Source: Chamaesiphon sp. (GTDB taxonomy: Bacteria > Cyanobacteriota > Cyanobacteriia > Cyanobacteriales > Chamaesiphonaceae). Taken from it: a DNA stretch of 5,086 nt. Under the pieces are notes generated by a model, which saw nothing but the letters and a program-made list of their open reading frames with translations, did not search any database and was not told the origin of the DNA. Location: the NCBI GenBank assembly GCA_020059425.1, contig JAGVCD010000161.1, positions 1 to 5,086 of the forward strand. Direction: 5' to 3'. The translations under genes were made by a program, and so were the position numbers. This document shows positions 1 to 5,086 of the stretch, in pieces. How positions within the stretch are numbered: position 1 is the stretch's first letter; each line of letters begins with the position of its first letter.

Positions 1-636
1 ATATTCCATCTCAGCTTGGACTTGATACTCATACTTACCAGGCCGCGCAAAACTCATGGCCTGGATATGCGCTTCAGCGGCAATATTAGCGGCTTGCCGT
101 AATAAGTGAATTTCAGCCTCAGACTTAACTCGGCGCAAAGGATGCAACACTGTTGCCGGATCTTCGATCGACATCGGTCCCGTACCGCGTTTTTGATAAC
201 CCAATAGTAAACGCTGCCATTGTTGAATTACTTGCTGATTCAGCGCTTCATCTCGCCCCATGTGGTAATAAATGCGATCGGCTTTGGTCAAATACTGCGG
301 TAATTTTTCGGCCAGTTCGCTAATGAGATAGGCTTCGTCAGCCCCATATTCTTCCTTCGCGGCTTCCAGTCCTACCCGATAGCCCGTCCAAATTTCTTTT
401 TCTCGCTCTTTGGGTTGCACAAACAAAATAAACTGATGTTCTTCATGGTGGGGAGCCAACACCGCCACCGCCTCCGCTTCATTAAAACCAGTTAGATAGT
501 AAAAATCACTCTCTTGGCGATAGGTATATTCCACATCGCTATGCATTACTGCTGGCGGCGCGCTACCAAAAATTGCCGTGCCCTGACCAATTTTAGCCAA
601 GAGCTGAGCGCGCCGTTGCCGATATTCTGTCTGCAT
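1..636 (-). CDS. pepP: Xaa-Pro aminopeptidase (aminopeptidase P), N-terminal 212 residues, cut by left edge
   Basis: Translating the minus strand from the ATG at 636-634 gives 212 uninterrupted codons to base 1. The protein starts MQTEYRQRRAQLLAKIG and carries typical aminopeptidase P N-domain text: YRQESDFYYLTGFNEAEAV at about residues 39-57, and LHPLRRVKSEAEIHLLRQA near residues 164-182, where the N-domain passes to the catalytic domain. Family members (M24B, about 430-440 residues) remove an N-terminal residue that precedes proline, in the cytoplasm, using two metal ions. The Asp/His/Glu metal ligands lie in the C-terminal pita-bread fold, which begins around RPGKYEYQVQ and continues outside the window, so catalytic integrity cannot be judged. 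The ATG is preceded only by a weak GAGA. A CATAAT on the minus strand (plus 669-674) could be a -10 box, but no good -35 accompanies it. The gene lies 46 bp downstream of the small secreted-protein gene on the same strand, so co-transcription is possible. Confidence 0.93.
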   Translation of the reverse strand, partial: MQTEYRQRRAQLLAKIGQGTAIFGSAPPAVMHSDVEYTYRQESDFYYLTGFNEAEAVAVLAPHHEEHQFILFVQPKEREKEIWTGYRVGLEAAKEEYGADEAYLISELAEKLPQYLTKADRIYYHMGRDEALNQQVIQQWQRLLLGYQKRGTGPMSIEDPATVLHPLRRVKSEAEIHLLRQAANIAAEAHIQAMSFARPGKYEYQVQAEMEY

Positions 637-682
637 AACTAGAGTCTCGTGTGATGAACTGAATCTCTATTATGCCAAGATT

Positions 683-973
683 TTAGTAGCGAGCACGAAT
701 GTAATCTTTGGTATCAATAATTTGTCCTTTGTAAGTGCGAAAACGTCCGGTATTAGCCACCGTATCGATCTTTTTTTCACTGGAGATTATTAAATCTTGG
801 CTGGGTAAGTTTTCTTCTAACGATAAGATTTCGGCGGTATTATTCTGCTTACACCCCTCAGATAGCTGTGGGTTAATGACATCTTGGGGCGCACAGGCCA
901 GGCTGCTGGAGCTAAACCCCACCAACAAAAGGACAGTAGCAGTGCCAACAGCCAACAGATTAGAGATATACAT
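683..973 (-). CDS. small hypothetical protein with signal-like N-terminus
   Basis: This is a 96-residue reading frame that I do not recognise. Residues 5-20 (NLLAVGTATVLLLVGF) are strongly hydrophobic and are followed by SSSSLACAPQ, which resembles a signal peptide with a possible cleavage after Ala26. Cys27 could suggest a lipoprotein, but SLAC is a poor lipobox because Leu is at -2 instead of -3. The N-region also lacks Lys or Arg, which is unusual for a signal peptide. The rest is polar, with a second cysteine at 41 and a basic, tyrosine-containing tail (GRFRTYKGQIIDTKDYIRARY region, residues 76-96). An in-frame stop lies eight codons upstream of the ATG, which leaves this as the only ATG for the hydrophobic segment. 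The bases just upstream are pyrimidine-rich with no Shine-Dalgarno. Overlapping frames on both strands are also open here, so coding status rests mainly on the signal-like start and on its position upstream of pepP on the same strand. Confidence 0.55.
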   Translation of the reverse strand: MYISNLLAVGTATVLLLVGFSSSSLACAPQDVINPQLSEGCKQNNTAEILSLEENLPSQDLIISSEKKIDTVANTGRFRTYKGQIIDTKDYIRARY

Positions 974-1060
974 GGAGGGCGGGAGAGGGTTGAAGGGTTA
1001 AGAATTGCTGATGGAGAAATGGCTATATCTGAGTACAATAAAACCGAAATAACTGTGAGC

Positions 1061-1082
1061 AGCGGTGATGCCTATCACTGTT
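1061..1082 (+). other. stem-loop upstream of dipeptidase gene
   Basis: The plus-strand RNA can fold AGCGGUGAU-GCCU-AUCACUGUU into nine pairs, two of them G-U, closed by a four-base loop. The core GTGAT/ATCAC is a perfect DNA inverted repeat. On the minus strand the wobble pairs become A-C mismatches, so any RNA role is more likely on the plus strand. It lies about 126 bp upstream of the dipeptidase start. It could be a leader structure or a protein-binding site. No T-run follows, so it is not an intrinsic terminator. Confidence 0.3.
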
Positions 1083-1127
1083 CTTCGATGCACCGAAAAT
1101 ATAGGATAGATGCCGATTACGGTCTAG

Positions 1128-1135
1128 GCGATCGC
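1128..1135. repeat. HIP1 octamer
   Basis: This is an exact GCGATCGC palindrome in the divergent intergenic region. HIP1 is a highly iterated octamer of many cyanobacterial genomes. Two exact copies in 5 kb is well above chance (about 0.08 expected for equal base frequencies). Confidence 0.9.
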
Positions 1136-1208
1136 TATGGTCAGTGCCATACGCCAAATTACTTAAATTAGTTACTTACCCATTCACTACTCTGCTATTC
1201 AGCTCCGG

Positions 1209-1931
1209 ATGAAATCTGCTATGAACCCTGCCAAACCCTACCAAAAAGTGACTATTCAAGAGTGTGGAGAACCCTTACTCCCAATCCCACTCTCCAGCAT
1301 GGCAGTGGTTGATCCTCATCCCTACATGGCTTGTGGTGCAGATTATGCTGGCAAATCACCTTACTATTTGCGGTCTGGGGTGATCGATCGATTGCAGCAA
1401 GCTCAAGCCTATTTAGAACAAATTCGACCGGGTTACCGATTACAGATTTTTGATGCCTACCGACCCGTGGCCGTCCAGCAATATATGGTGGATTATACTT
1501 TCCAACAAGTTTGCCAAGATCAACAAATAGCTCAACCCACCGCGATCGAATCAGTGGCTATTTGGCAACAGGTCTATCAAATTTGGGCAGTGCCTAGTTG
1601 GGATCTGGCCACGCCGCCACCCCACAGTACCGGAGCCGCGATCGATCTATCCATTGTTGACAATCAGCAACAGCCCTTAGATATGGGGTCGCCGATCGAT
1701 GAAATGTCTGACAGGTCTCAACCTAATTATTTCGCCTCAGAATCCCAGGGTCAGCTTTTTCAACAAAATCGAGAATTGTTGTGCCAAGTCATGGAAACAG
1801 CCGGATTTAAAAGACATCCGGGAGAATGGTGGCATTTTTCTTGGGGGGATCAGCTCTGGGCTTGGATCTGTCAAGAGAATAATCTGATGCGGCCAGCGGT
1901 AGCTCGGTATGGTAGGTTAGTGAATAGTTAG
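1209..1931 (+). CDS. ddpX: D-alanyl-D-alanine dipeptidase (VanX/DdpX type, peptidase M15D)
   Basis: This 240-residue protein has the full set of zinc dipeptidase motifs. FDAYRP (residues 81-86) supplies the arginine that in VanX stabilises the transition state (here Arg85). HSTGAAID (139-146) supplies zinc ligands His139 and Asp146 in the HxxxxxxD pattern. GEWWHFSWGD (205-214) holds the catalytic base Glu206 and third zinc ligand His209. Known enzymes cleave D-Ala-D-Ala. In non-resistant bacteria the family is linked to using or recycling D-Ala-D-Ala released from the cell wall, and nothing here (no VanH or VanA homologue) suggests vancomycin resistance. There is no signal peptide, so a cytoplasmic location is expected. 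The length is somewhat above VanX (about 200). A second ATG at 1221 gives MNPAKPYQ, also plausible since neither start has a clear ribosome binding site. The gene is first of three closely spaced plus-strand genes ending with murQ, which supports a peptidoglycan-recycling role. Exact substrate preference is inferred. Confidence 0.92.
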   Translation: MKSAMNPAKPYQKVTIQECGEPLLPIPLSSMAVVDPHPYMACGADYAGKSPYYLRSGVIDRLQQAQAYLEQIRPGYRLQIFDAYRPVAVQQYMVDYTFQQVCQDQQIAQPTAIESVAIWQQVYQIWAVPSWDLATPPPHSTGAAIDLSIVDNQQQPLDMGSPIDEMSDRSQPNYFASESQGQLFQQNRELLCQVMETAGFKRHPGEWWHFSWGDQLWAWICQENNLMRPAVARYGRLVNS

Positions 1932-1947
1932 CCCCCAGTCTTAACTT

Positions 1948-2343
1948 ATGCGTATATACGTCATTCTCTTTAATGCCCGTACCGATAATGAAGGAATTCA
2001 TTCCTTACAGTCGGGCGATCACAACGTCATCATGATGTTTACCGAACAGGATGACGCGGAACGCTATGCCATTATGCTCGAAGCTCAGGACATGCCCAGC
2101 CCCTCTGTAGAGGAAATGGAAGCTGCCGAGATCGAAGAATTTTGCGCTTCCTCTAACTATGAATGTCTGCTCGTTGAAGAGGGCATGTTGGTAGTTCCTC
2201 CCGAAAATAATGTGATGGAAACTGACTGGCAAGCCGATGGCGAACATCGATCGCCAGAAGTTGACAGCAATAATGCGGGCGATCGCCCCAGTGAAGGGAT
2301 TGATTATGACCAGATTCGCCGACAATTAGAAGGCTTGCTGTAA
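1948..2343 (+). CDS. DUF3110 domain protein
   Basis: This 131-residue acidic protein begins MRIYVILFNARTDNEGIHSL, which I recognise as the start of the DUF3110 family of cyanobacterial proteins. The domain covers roughly residues 1-95. It includes the FNARTDNEGIH block (8-18), a DDAERYAIMLEAQDMP block (35-50), an EIEEFC block (61-66) and LVVPPENN (81-88), and it ends at a DW. The C-terminal part (95-131) is polar and probably flexible, with a short helix-like end (DYDQIRRQLEGLL). The biochemical function is unknown. There is no signal peptide, membrane segment or recognisable catalytic motif. The gene starts 16 bp after the dipeptidase stop and ends 13 bp before murQ, so it is probably translated from the same transcript. 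No Shine-Dalgarno is visible before the ATG, though the conserved MRIYV start fixes it. An HIP1 octamer lies inside the gene. Confidence 0.88.
   Translation: MRIYVILFNARTDNEGIHSLQSGDHNVIMMFTEQDDAERYAIMLEAQDMPSPSVEEMEAAEIEEFCASSNYECLLVEEGMLVVPPENNVMETDWQADGEHRSPEVDSNNAGDRPSEGIDYDQIRRQLEGLL
2279..2286. repeat. HIP1 octamer within DUF3110 gene
   Basis: This is an exact GCGATCGC, part of the longer palindrome GGCGATCGCC. It encodes the Gly-Asp-Arg region of the flexible C-terminal tail, where an inserted or drifting octamer would be well tolerated. Confidence 0.9.
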
Positions 2344-2356
2344 TTTTGTTAGAACC

Positions 2357-3277
2357 ATGCCAGAACCCTTGACCACCCGTGGACATCTTTTGACCGAACA
2401 AGTCAATCAACTCAGCCAAAACCTAGACCAGCTCAACACCCTTGAGCTGGTCGATCTGTTTAATACCGAAGACAATCAAACCATTAAAGCCATTGCCGGA
2501 GCGCGGCAAGAATTAGCTCAAGCGATCGAAGCCACTGCTAAGGGCATGCGCCAAGGTGGCCGACTTTTTTATATTGGGGCTGGCACCAGTGGCCGCCTAG
2601 GCGTGTTAGATGCTGCTGAATGTCCACCCACTTTTTGCACACCGCCAGAAATGGTACAAGGCATTTTAGCCGGGGGATCGGCGGCGCTTTTAAAAAGTTC
2701 TGAGGGTTTAGAAGATATTGCCGCAGACGGTGCCCAGGCGATGACTGACCACCAAATCGGTCAGCACGACGTGGTTGTGGGGATCGCGGCTGGCGGTACC
2801 ACCCCCTATGTCCACGGTGCCCTAGCTGCCGCCAAGTCAAGCGGTGCCACAACGGTTTTCATTGCTTGTGTCCCACTAGAGCAGGTGCCAGCCGCTGCAG
2901 ATATTGATATCCGAGTACCAGTTGGGCCCGAAATCCTAACGGGTTCTACTCGCCTCAAATCTGGTACTGTTACCAAAATGGCTTTGAATATTATTTCCAC
3001 GGGCACAATGGTGCAGTTGGGGAAAGTCTATGGTAATCGGATGATTGATGTGGCCGTTACCAATAGCAAGCTGCACGATCGAGCGCTGCGGATGCTGCAA
3101 GACCTGACCGATCTGGATCGACCAGCTGCTAATGATTTACTAGAAGCTAGTGGCCGATCGGTCAAGTTGGCATTGTTAATGCATTGGACAGAAATTGATC
3201 GAGTGGATGGACAAAAGCTATTAGCTGCTCACCAAGGTCAGTTACGTCTGGCCTTAGCAGCCGCTAAGCAGTTTTAA
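2357..3277 (+). CDS. murQ: N-acetylmuramic acid 6-phosphate etherase
   Basis: This 306-residue protein matches MurQ over its full length (the family is about 300). The enzyme cleaves the D-lactyl ether of MurNAc-6-phosphate to give GlcNAc-6-phosphate and D-lactate, in the cytoplasm, during peptidoglycan recycling. The SIS fold is evident: RLFYIGAGTSGRLGVLDAAE (69-88) is the sugar-phosphate binding start, and Glu88 corresponds to catalytic Glu83 of the E. coli enzyme. Glu119 in SSEGLEDIA corresponds by the same offset to E. coli Glu114. AAGGTTPYVHGAL (144-156) and the family signature GPEILTGSTRLKSGTVTK (190-207) followed by ALNIISTGTM are intact. The small C-terminal helical domain with GRSVKLALLM (266-275) is present. 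The start gives MPEPLTTRGHLLTEQVN, close to the normal N-terminus. It is the last gene of the dipeptidase-DUF3110-murQ group. No kinase such as AnmK that would make the substrate is encoded in the window. Confidence 0.97.
   Translation: MPEPLTTRGHLLTEQVNQLSQNLDQLNTLELVDLFNTEDNQTIKAIAGARQELAQAIEATAKGMRQGGRLFYIGAGTSGRLGVLDAAECPPTFCTPPEMVQGILAGGSAALLKSSEGLEDIAADGAQAMTDHQIGQHDVVVGIAAGGTTPYVHGALAAAKSSGATTVFIACVPLEQVPAAADIDIRVPVGPEILTGSTRLKSGTVTKMALNIISTGTMVQLGKVYGNRMIDVAVTNSKLHDRALRMLQDLTDLDRPAANDLLEASGRSVKLALLMHWTEIDRVDGQKLLAAHQGQLRLALAAAKQF
3253..3275 (+). terminator. possible weak intrinsic terminator at murQ end
   Basis: A perfect 6-bp inverted repeat, CTTAGC-AGCC-GCTAAG (3253-3268), lies in the last codons of murQ. 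It is followed three bases later by TTTT overlapping the stop codon. The stem is short, only half GC, and the T-run is brief, so termination here is only a possibility. The convergent gene ends 25 bp further on, and the spacer has no better hairpin. Confidence 0.25.
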
Positions 3278-3302
3278 ACTTAATAGCCCCACCACCAAAT
3301 CA

Positions 3303-3596
3303 TTAGGCTTGGCCGCTGAGCATTGTCCATAGCTCGCGGTCCTTAAGCTCCCCCATGTCGTCATCGATCGTCAAACGATTGGGCTTACAACGCTTTACCT
3401 GCACCTTCACCACTTGGGCACGTTCTGATTCCAAGTCTTCGATATAACCAGCCTGAGCTAATTTGGCTACTTCGGCACTGGCGAAAGGGCCAAAGTAGTA
3501 AGTACATTTAGGCTCAGTAGTGGAAATTTCCACCCACCAAGCTCGGCCTAAAAGGTCTAGCGCGTTAGTCCAGATCTCTCCGATCTTTGTCGGCAT
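3303..3596 (-). CDS. DUF1816 domain protein
   Basis: This 97-residue protein contains the DUF1816 pattern: AWWVEISTTEPKCTYYFGPF (19-38), then LAQAGYIEDLESERAQ (46-61) and VQVKRCKPNRLTID (65-78). It fits the family, which is small and which I know from cyanobacteria. The function is not established. There is no signal peptide or membrane segment, and the two cysteines (31 and 70) sit within the conserved blocks. The ATG at 3596-3594 is supported by a well-placed GGAG upstream and by the usual short N-terminal lead. The last 20 residues (MGELKDRELWTMLSGQA) extend beyond the core. The gene converges on murQ and lies 268 bp downstream of rlmB on the same strand, so it probably has its own promoter in that spacer. 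Confidence 0.88.
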   Translation of the reverse strand: MPTKIGEIWTNALDLLGRAWWVEISTTEPKCTYYFGPFASAEVAKLAQAGYIEDLESERAQVVKVQVKRCKPNRLTIDDDMGELKDRELWTMLSGQA

Positions 3597-3603
3597 TTTG
3601 CTA

Positions 3604-3607
3604 CTCC
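3604..3607 (-). promoter_or_regulatory. ribosome binding site of DUF1816 gene
   Basis: The minus strand reads GGAGTAGCAAAATG, which places GGAG seven bases before the start codon. It is the clearest Shine-Dalgarno sequence in the window and fixes the start of the gene. Confidence 0.7.
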
Positions 3608-3815
3608 AAAATTAAGTCTTAAAGTCTAAAGTTCGTAATTACTGATTGGCTGGCATTAAAACCACCCATCTGATTCTATCTGGTGACTAAAATGAGCATT
3701 TCTACTTAATTTAGTACCAGGAATAACGATGGATCGCTTTTAAACATTAGGTTTCTGCCACCCAATCACTTTTATTAGTGTTCACCAATCTTAATGGTTA
3801 ATCACCATAAAATGC

Positions 3816-3857
3816 AAAATTCAAATTGAATTTTTAGTAGAAATCCAAATTGAATTT
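3816..3857. repeat. two tandem AT-rich near-palindromes
   Basis: The first copy (3816-3834) is AAAATTCAA-A-TTGAATTTT, a perfect 9-bp inverted repeat around one central base. The second (3841-3857) is AAATCCAA-A-TTGAATTT, with one mismatched pair. The centres are 24 bp apart. The right copy ends seven bases from the rlmB stop codon. They could be a protein-binding site or, as RNA, a weak AT-rich hairpin behind rlmB. Low sequence complexity could also produce them by chance or local duplication. Confidence 0.5.
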
Positions 3858-3864
3858 AACTTAA

Positions 3865-5086
3865 TCAATGAGCTGTGAGACGTATCATATTTGACCATCT
3901 TTGTCGCTGAATCTCATATAGGCTCATTGCTGCGGCTGTTGCTGCATTGAGGCTGGCGGTCTTGCCAGTCAGCGGGATCGAGACCAAAAAATCACAGGTA
4001 TTTTCGGTTAACAAGCTGAGACCTTCACCTTCAGCACCCACTACAATCACAACTGGGCCATCAAATTTCACATCGTGAATGTTGGTAGTAGCGGTGGCCG
4101 TAGTGCCATAAATCCAGAAACCAGCCTCTTTCAATTCTTTTAAAGCCCGACTGAGGTTGGTAACTCTGGCTACTGGCAAATGTTCTAGGGCTCCTGCAGC
4201 TACTTTTTGGACGACAGAGGTAATTCCTACTGCCCGCCGCTGAGGAATCACCATGCCTTGAATGCCTAGGGCCTCAGCAGTACGAATCATTGATCCCAGA
4301 TTCTGGGGATCGGTAATACTGTCGGCTACCAGGATAACGGAATGATCGTTGACGGCTTTGGCTTTCTCAATTAGCTCGCTTAAATCCAGGTAATGATAAG
4401 GAGCCACCTGAGCAACGATACCCTGATGGTTGCCACCATCACAAATCTGACTCAAGCGGCGGGGATCAACCTCATCAATGATCGCACCACTTTCTTTCGC
4501 TTTGTTGATCAGCAAGTTGAACTGGGGATCGTAACGTAGCTTCGACAATAGCCAAATACGATTAATCTGCCGACCACTCTCTAAAGCACTGAGGACTGGA
4601 TGTTTGCCGTAAAGGTAGTCGGTTTGTTCGGTAGATTCTTCAATTTCTGATGGAGCTTGCTGGTCAGCAAATTTAGCGGGGCGATAACTATCATTCCGAT
4701 CGAACTTATCAAAGCCTCGATTTCTATCGTTACCCTGATTCTCTCTGTCAAAGGATCTGGCTGGTCGATCATTTCTATCACTTCGATTATCTCTGTCAAA
4801 GGATCTAGCCGGTCGATCGCTGCCACCGCGACTATCTCTGTCGAATGATCTAGCTGGTCGATCGCTGCTACCGCGACTATCTCTATCGAATGATCTAGCT
4901 GGTCGATCGCTGCCACCGCGACTATCTCTATCGAATGATCTAGCTGGTCGATCGCTGCCACCGCGACTATCTCTGTCGAATGATCTAGCTGGTCGATCGC
5001 TGCCACCACCGCGATTATCTCTATCGAATGATCTGGCTGGTCGTCCCCCACCATCTCGAATAATCGGCTTCCGAGGTTGATTGTTA
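3865..5086 (-). CDS. rlmB: 23S rRNA guanosine-2251 2'-O-methyltransferase (SPOUT/TrmH family), start outside window
   Basis: The minus-strand frame is open from base 5085 to the TGA at 3867-3865, giving 406 visible residues with no start codon in the window. Order: an Arg/Asp-rich repeat extension (visible residues 1 to about 140), an acidic linker, the substrate-binding domain starting [17 protein letters not shown] (about 157-173), then the SPOUT methyltransferase domain. That domain has motif 1 [19 protein letters not shown] (about 254-272, with Asn262 and Arg268), motif 2 [10 protein letters not shown] (348-357) and motif 3 [20 protein letters not shown] (370-389), which form the knot and bind S-adenosylmethionine. 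Known RlmB methylates the 2'-OH of G2251 in the 23S peptidyl-transferase P loop. A TTG at 4548-4546 can be mistaken for the start, but that would remove the substrate-binding domain. The E. coli protein is about 243 residues, so the extension is the main oddity. Assignment to RlmB over another TrmH-group member rests on the substrate-binding domain. Confidence 0.93.
   Translation of the reverse strand, partial: NNQPRKPIIRDGGGRPARSFDRDNRGGGSDRPARSFDRDSRGGSDRPARSFDRDSRGGSDRPARSFDRDSRGSSDRPARSFDRDSRGGSDRPARSFDRDNRSDRNDRPARSFDRENQGNDRNRGFDKFDRNDSYRPAKFADQQAPSEIEESTEQTDYLYGKHPVLSALESGRQINRIWLLSKLRYDPQFNLLINKAKESGAIIDEVDPRRLSQICDGGNHQGIVAQVAPYHYLDLSELIEKAKAVNDHSVILVADSITDPQNLGSMIRTAEALGIQGMVIPQRRAVGITSVVQKVAAGALEHLPVARVTNLSRALKELKEAGFWIYGTTATATTNIHDVKFDGPVVIVVGAEGEGLSLLTENTCDFLVSIPLTGKTASLNAATAAAMSLYEIQRQRWSNMIRLTAH
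4738..5052 (-). repeat. 45-bp in-frame tandem repeat, about seven copies, in rlmB extension
   Basis: Units lie at 4738-4782, 4783-4827, 4828-4872, 4873-4917, 4918-4962 and 4963-5007. A three-base insertion (5008-5010, an extra Gly) and a final 42-bp unit (5011-5052) follow. Units 4873-4917 and 4918-4962 are identical. The unit 4963-5007 differs from them by one silent change, and 4828-4872 by one silent change and one Gly-to-Ser change. The two left-hand units are more diverged. The encoded unit is [15 protein letters not shown]. The pattern suggests recent expansion in the middle of an older array. Confidence 0.93.

Larger units (their letters stand above)
974..1208. other. divergent intergenic region
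   Basis: This 235-bp gap separates the minus-strand small secreted-protein gene from the plus-strand dipeptidase gene, so it should hold both promoters. I cannot find a convincing -35/-10 pair for either. An AT-rich stretch at about 1157-1172 is the best place for a plus-strand -10, but this is a guess. A stem-loop (1061-1082) and one HIP1 octamer (1128-1135) are the only defined structures. An open frame crosses the region on the plus strand, but its product resembles no family I know and it overlaps the small gene. Confidence 0.6.
3597..3864. other. AT-rich spacer between rlmB and DUF1816 gene
   Basis: This 268-bp region lies downstream of rlmB and upstream of the DUF1816 gene, both on the minus strand. 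It is clearly more AT-rich than the genes beside it. Apart from the ribosome binding site, it holds AAGTCT repeated with an 8-bp period (3614-3619 and 3622-3627), a small inverted repeat ATGGT-TAATC-ACCAT (3794-3808), and two tandem near-palindromes next to the rlmB stop. I see no convincing promoter pair, no tRNA-like fold and no credible small gene. Confidence 0.6.

Noticed and set aside
817..1038. A 73-aa minus-strand frame with a hydrophobic, Trp-rich stretch
   Set aside because: It overlaps the better 96-aa frame on the same strand. Its hydrophobic stretch is the same DNA read in another frame, and it runs into an unstructured end.
884..1171. A 95-aa plus-strand frame across the divergent intergenic region
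   Set aside because: It overlaps the small secreted-protein gene on the opposite strand, resembles no known protein and has no ribosome binding site. I treated it as chance.
1209..1931. VanX-like protein as a vancomycin-resistance gene
   Set aside because: There is no VanH, VanA or VanRS homologue nearby. The neighbour is murQ, so a housekeeping or recycling role is more likely.
2005..2852. Minus-strand frames of 88-106 aa under the DUF3110 and murQ genes
   Set aside because: They are antisense shadows of well-supported genes.
4657..4848. A 63-aa plus-strand frame antisense to the rlmB extension
   Set aside because: It is open only because of repeat composition and has no recognisable protein features.
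4738..5052. CRISPR array
   Set aside because: The 45-bp units are contiguous with no unique spacers, are in frame, and encode part of a protein.
4581..5054. A 157-aa minus-strand frame rich in [19 protein letters not shown] repeats
   Set aside because: It is an out-of-frame reading of the 45-bp repeats. The neighbouring frame links directly into the conserved RlmB domains and is open through the same region.

Overview
The window looks like ordinary chromosomal DNA from a cyanobacterium. Three things support this: the HIP1 octamer GCGATCGC occurs twice and CGATCG cores are frequent; two genes encode small proteins of families I associate with cyanobacteria (DUF3110 and DUF1816); and the recognisable enzymes read like cyanobacterial versions. 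I cannot name the genus. There are seven genes, two of them cut by the window edges. I see no transposase, phage gene, CRISPR array, tRNA or rRNA.

Left block, minus strand (1-973): the first 212 codons of an aminopeptidase P (pepP), preceded by a 96-aa protein with a hydrophobic, signal-like N-terminus that I do not recognise. A 235-bp divergent intergenic region (974-1208) follows. It holds one HIP1 site and one good plus-strand stem-loop.

Middle block, plus strand (1209-3277): three closely spaced genes, probably one operon. They are a VanX/DdpX-type D-Ala-D-Ala dipeptidase, a DUF3110 protein of unknown function, and MurQ, the N-acetylmuramic acid 6-phosphate etherase. Both enzymes handle peptidoglycan breakdown products, so the operon looks like a cell-wall recycling module with an uncharacterised small acidic protein in the middle.

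Right block, minus strand (3303-5086): a short DUF1816 gene converges on murQ with a 25-bp gap. An AT-rich 268-bp spacer holds two tandem near-palindromes. Next comes an RlmB-type 23S rRNA 2'-O-methyltransferase that runs off the right edge. Its reading frame stays open from 3865 to the window end. Its N-terminal part is a low-complexity Arg/Asp-rich extension made of about seven copies of a 15-residue unit, encoded by 45-bp DNA repeats that are nearly identical in the middle. This repeat-bearing extension is the most interesting feature. I see no convincing new multi-gene system.
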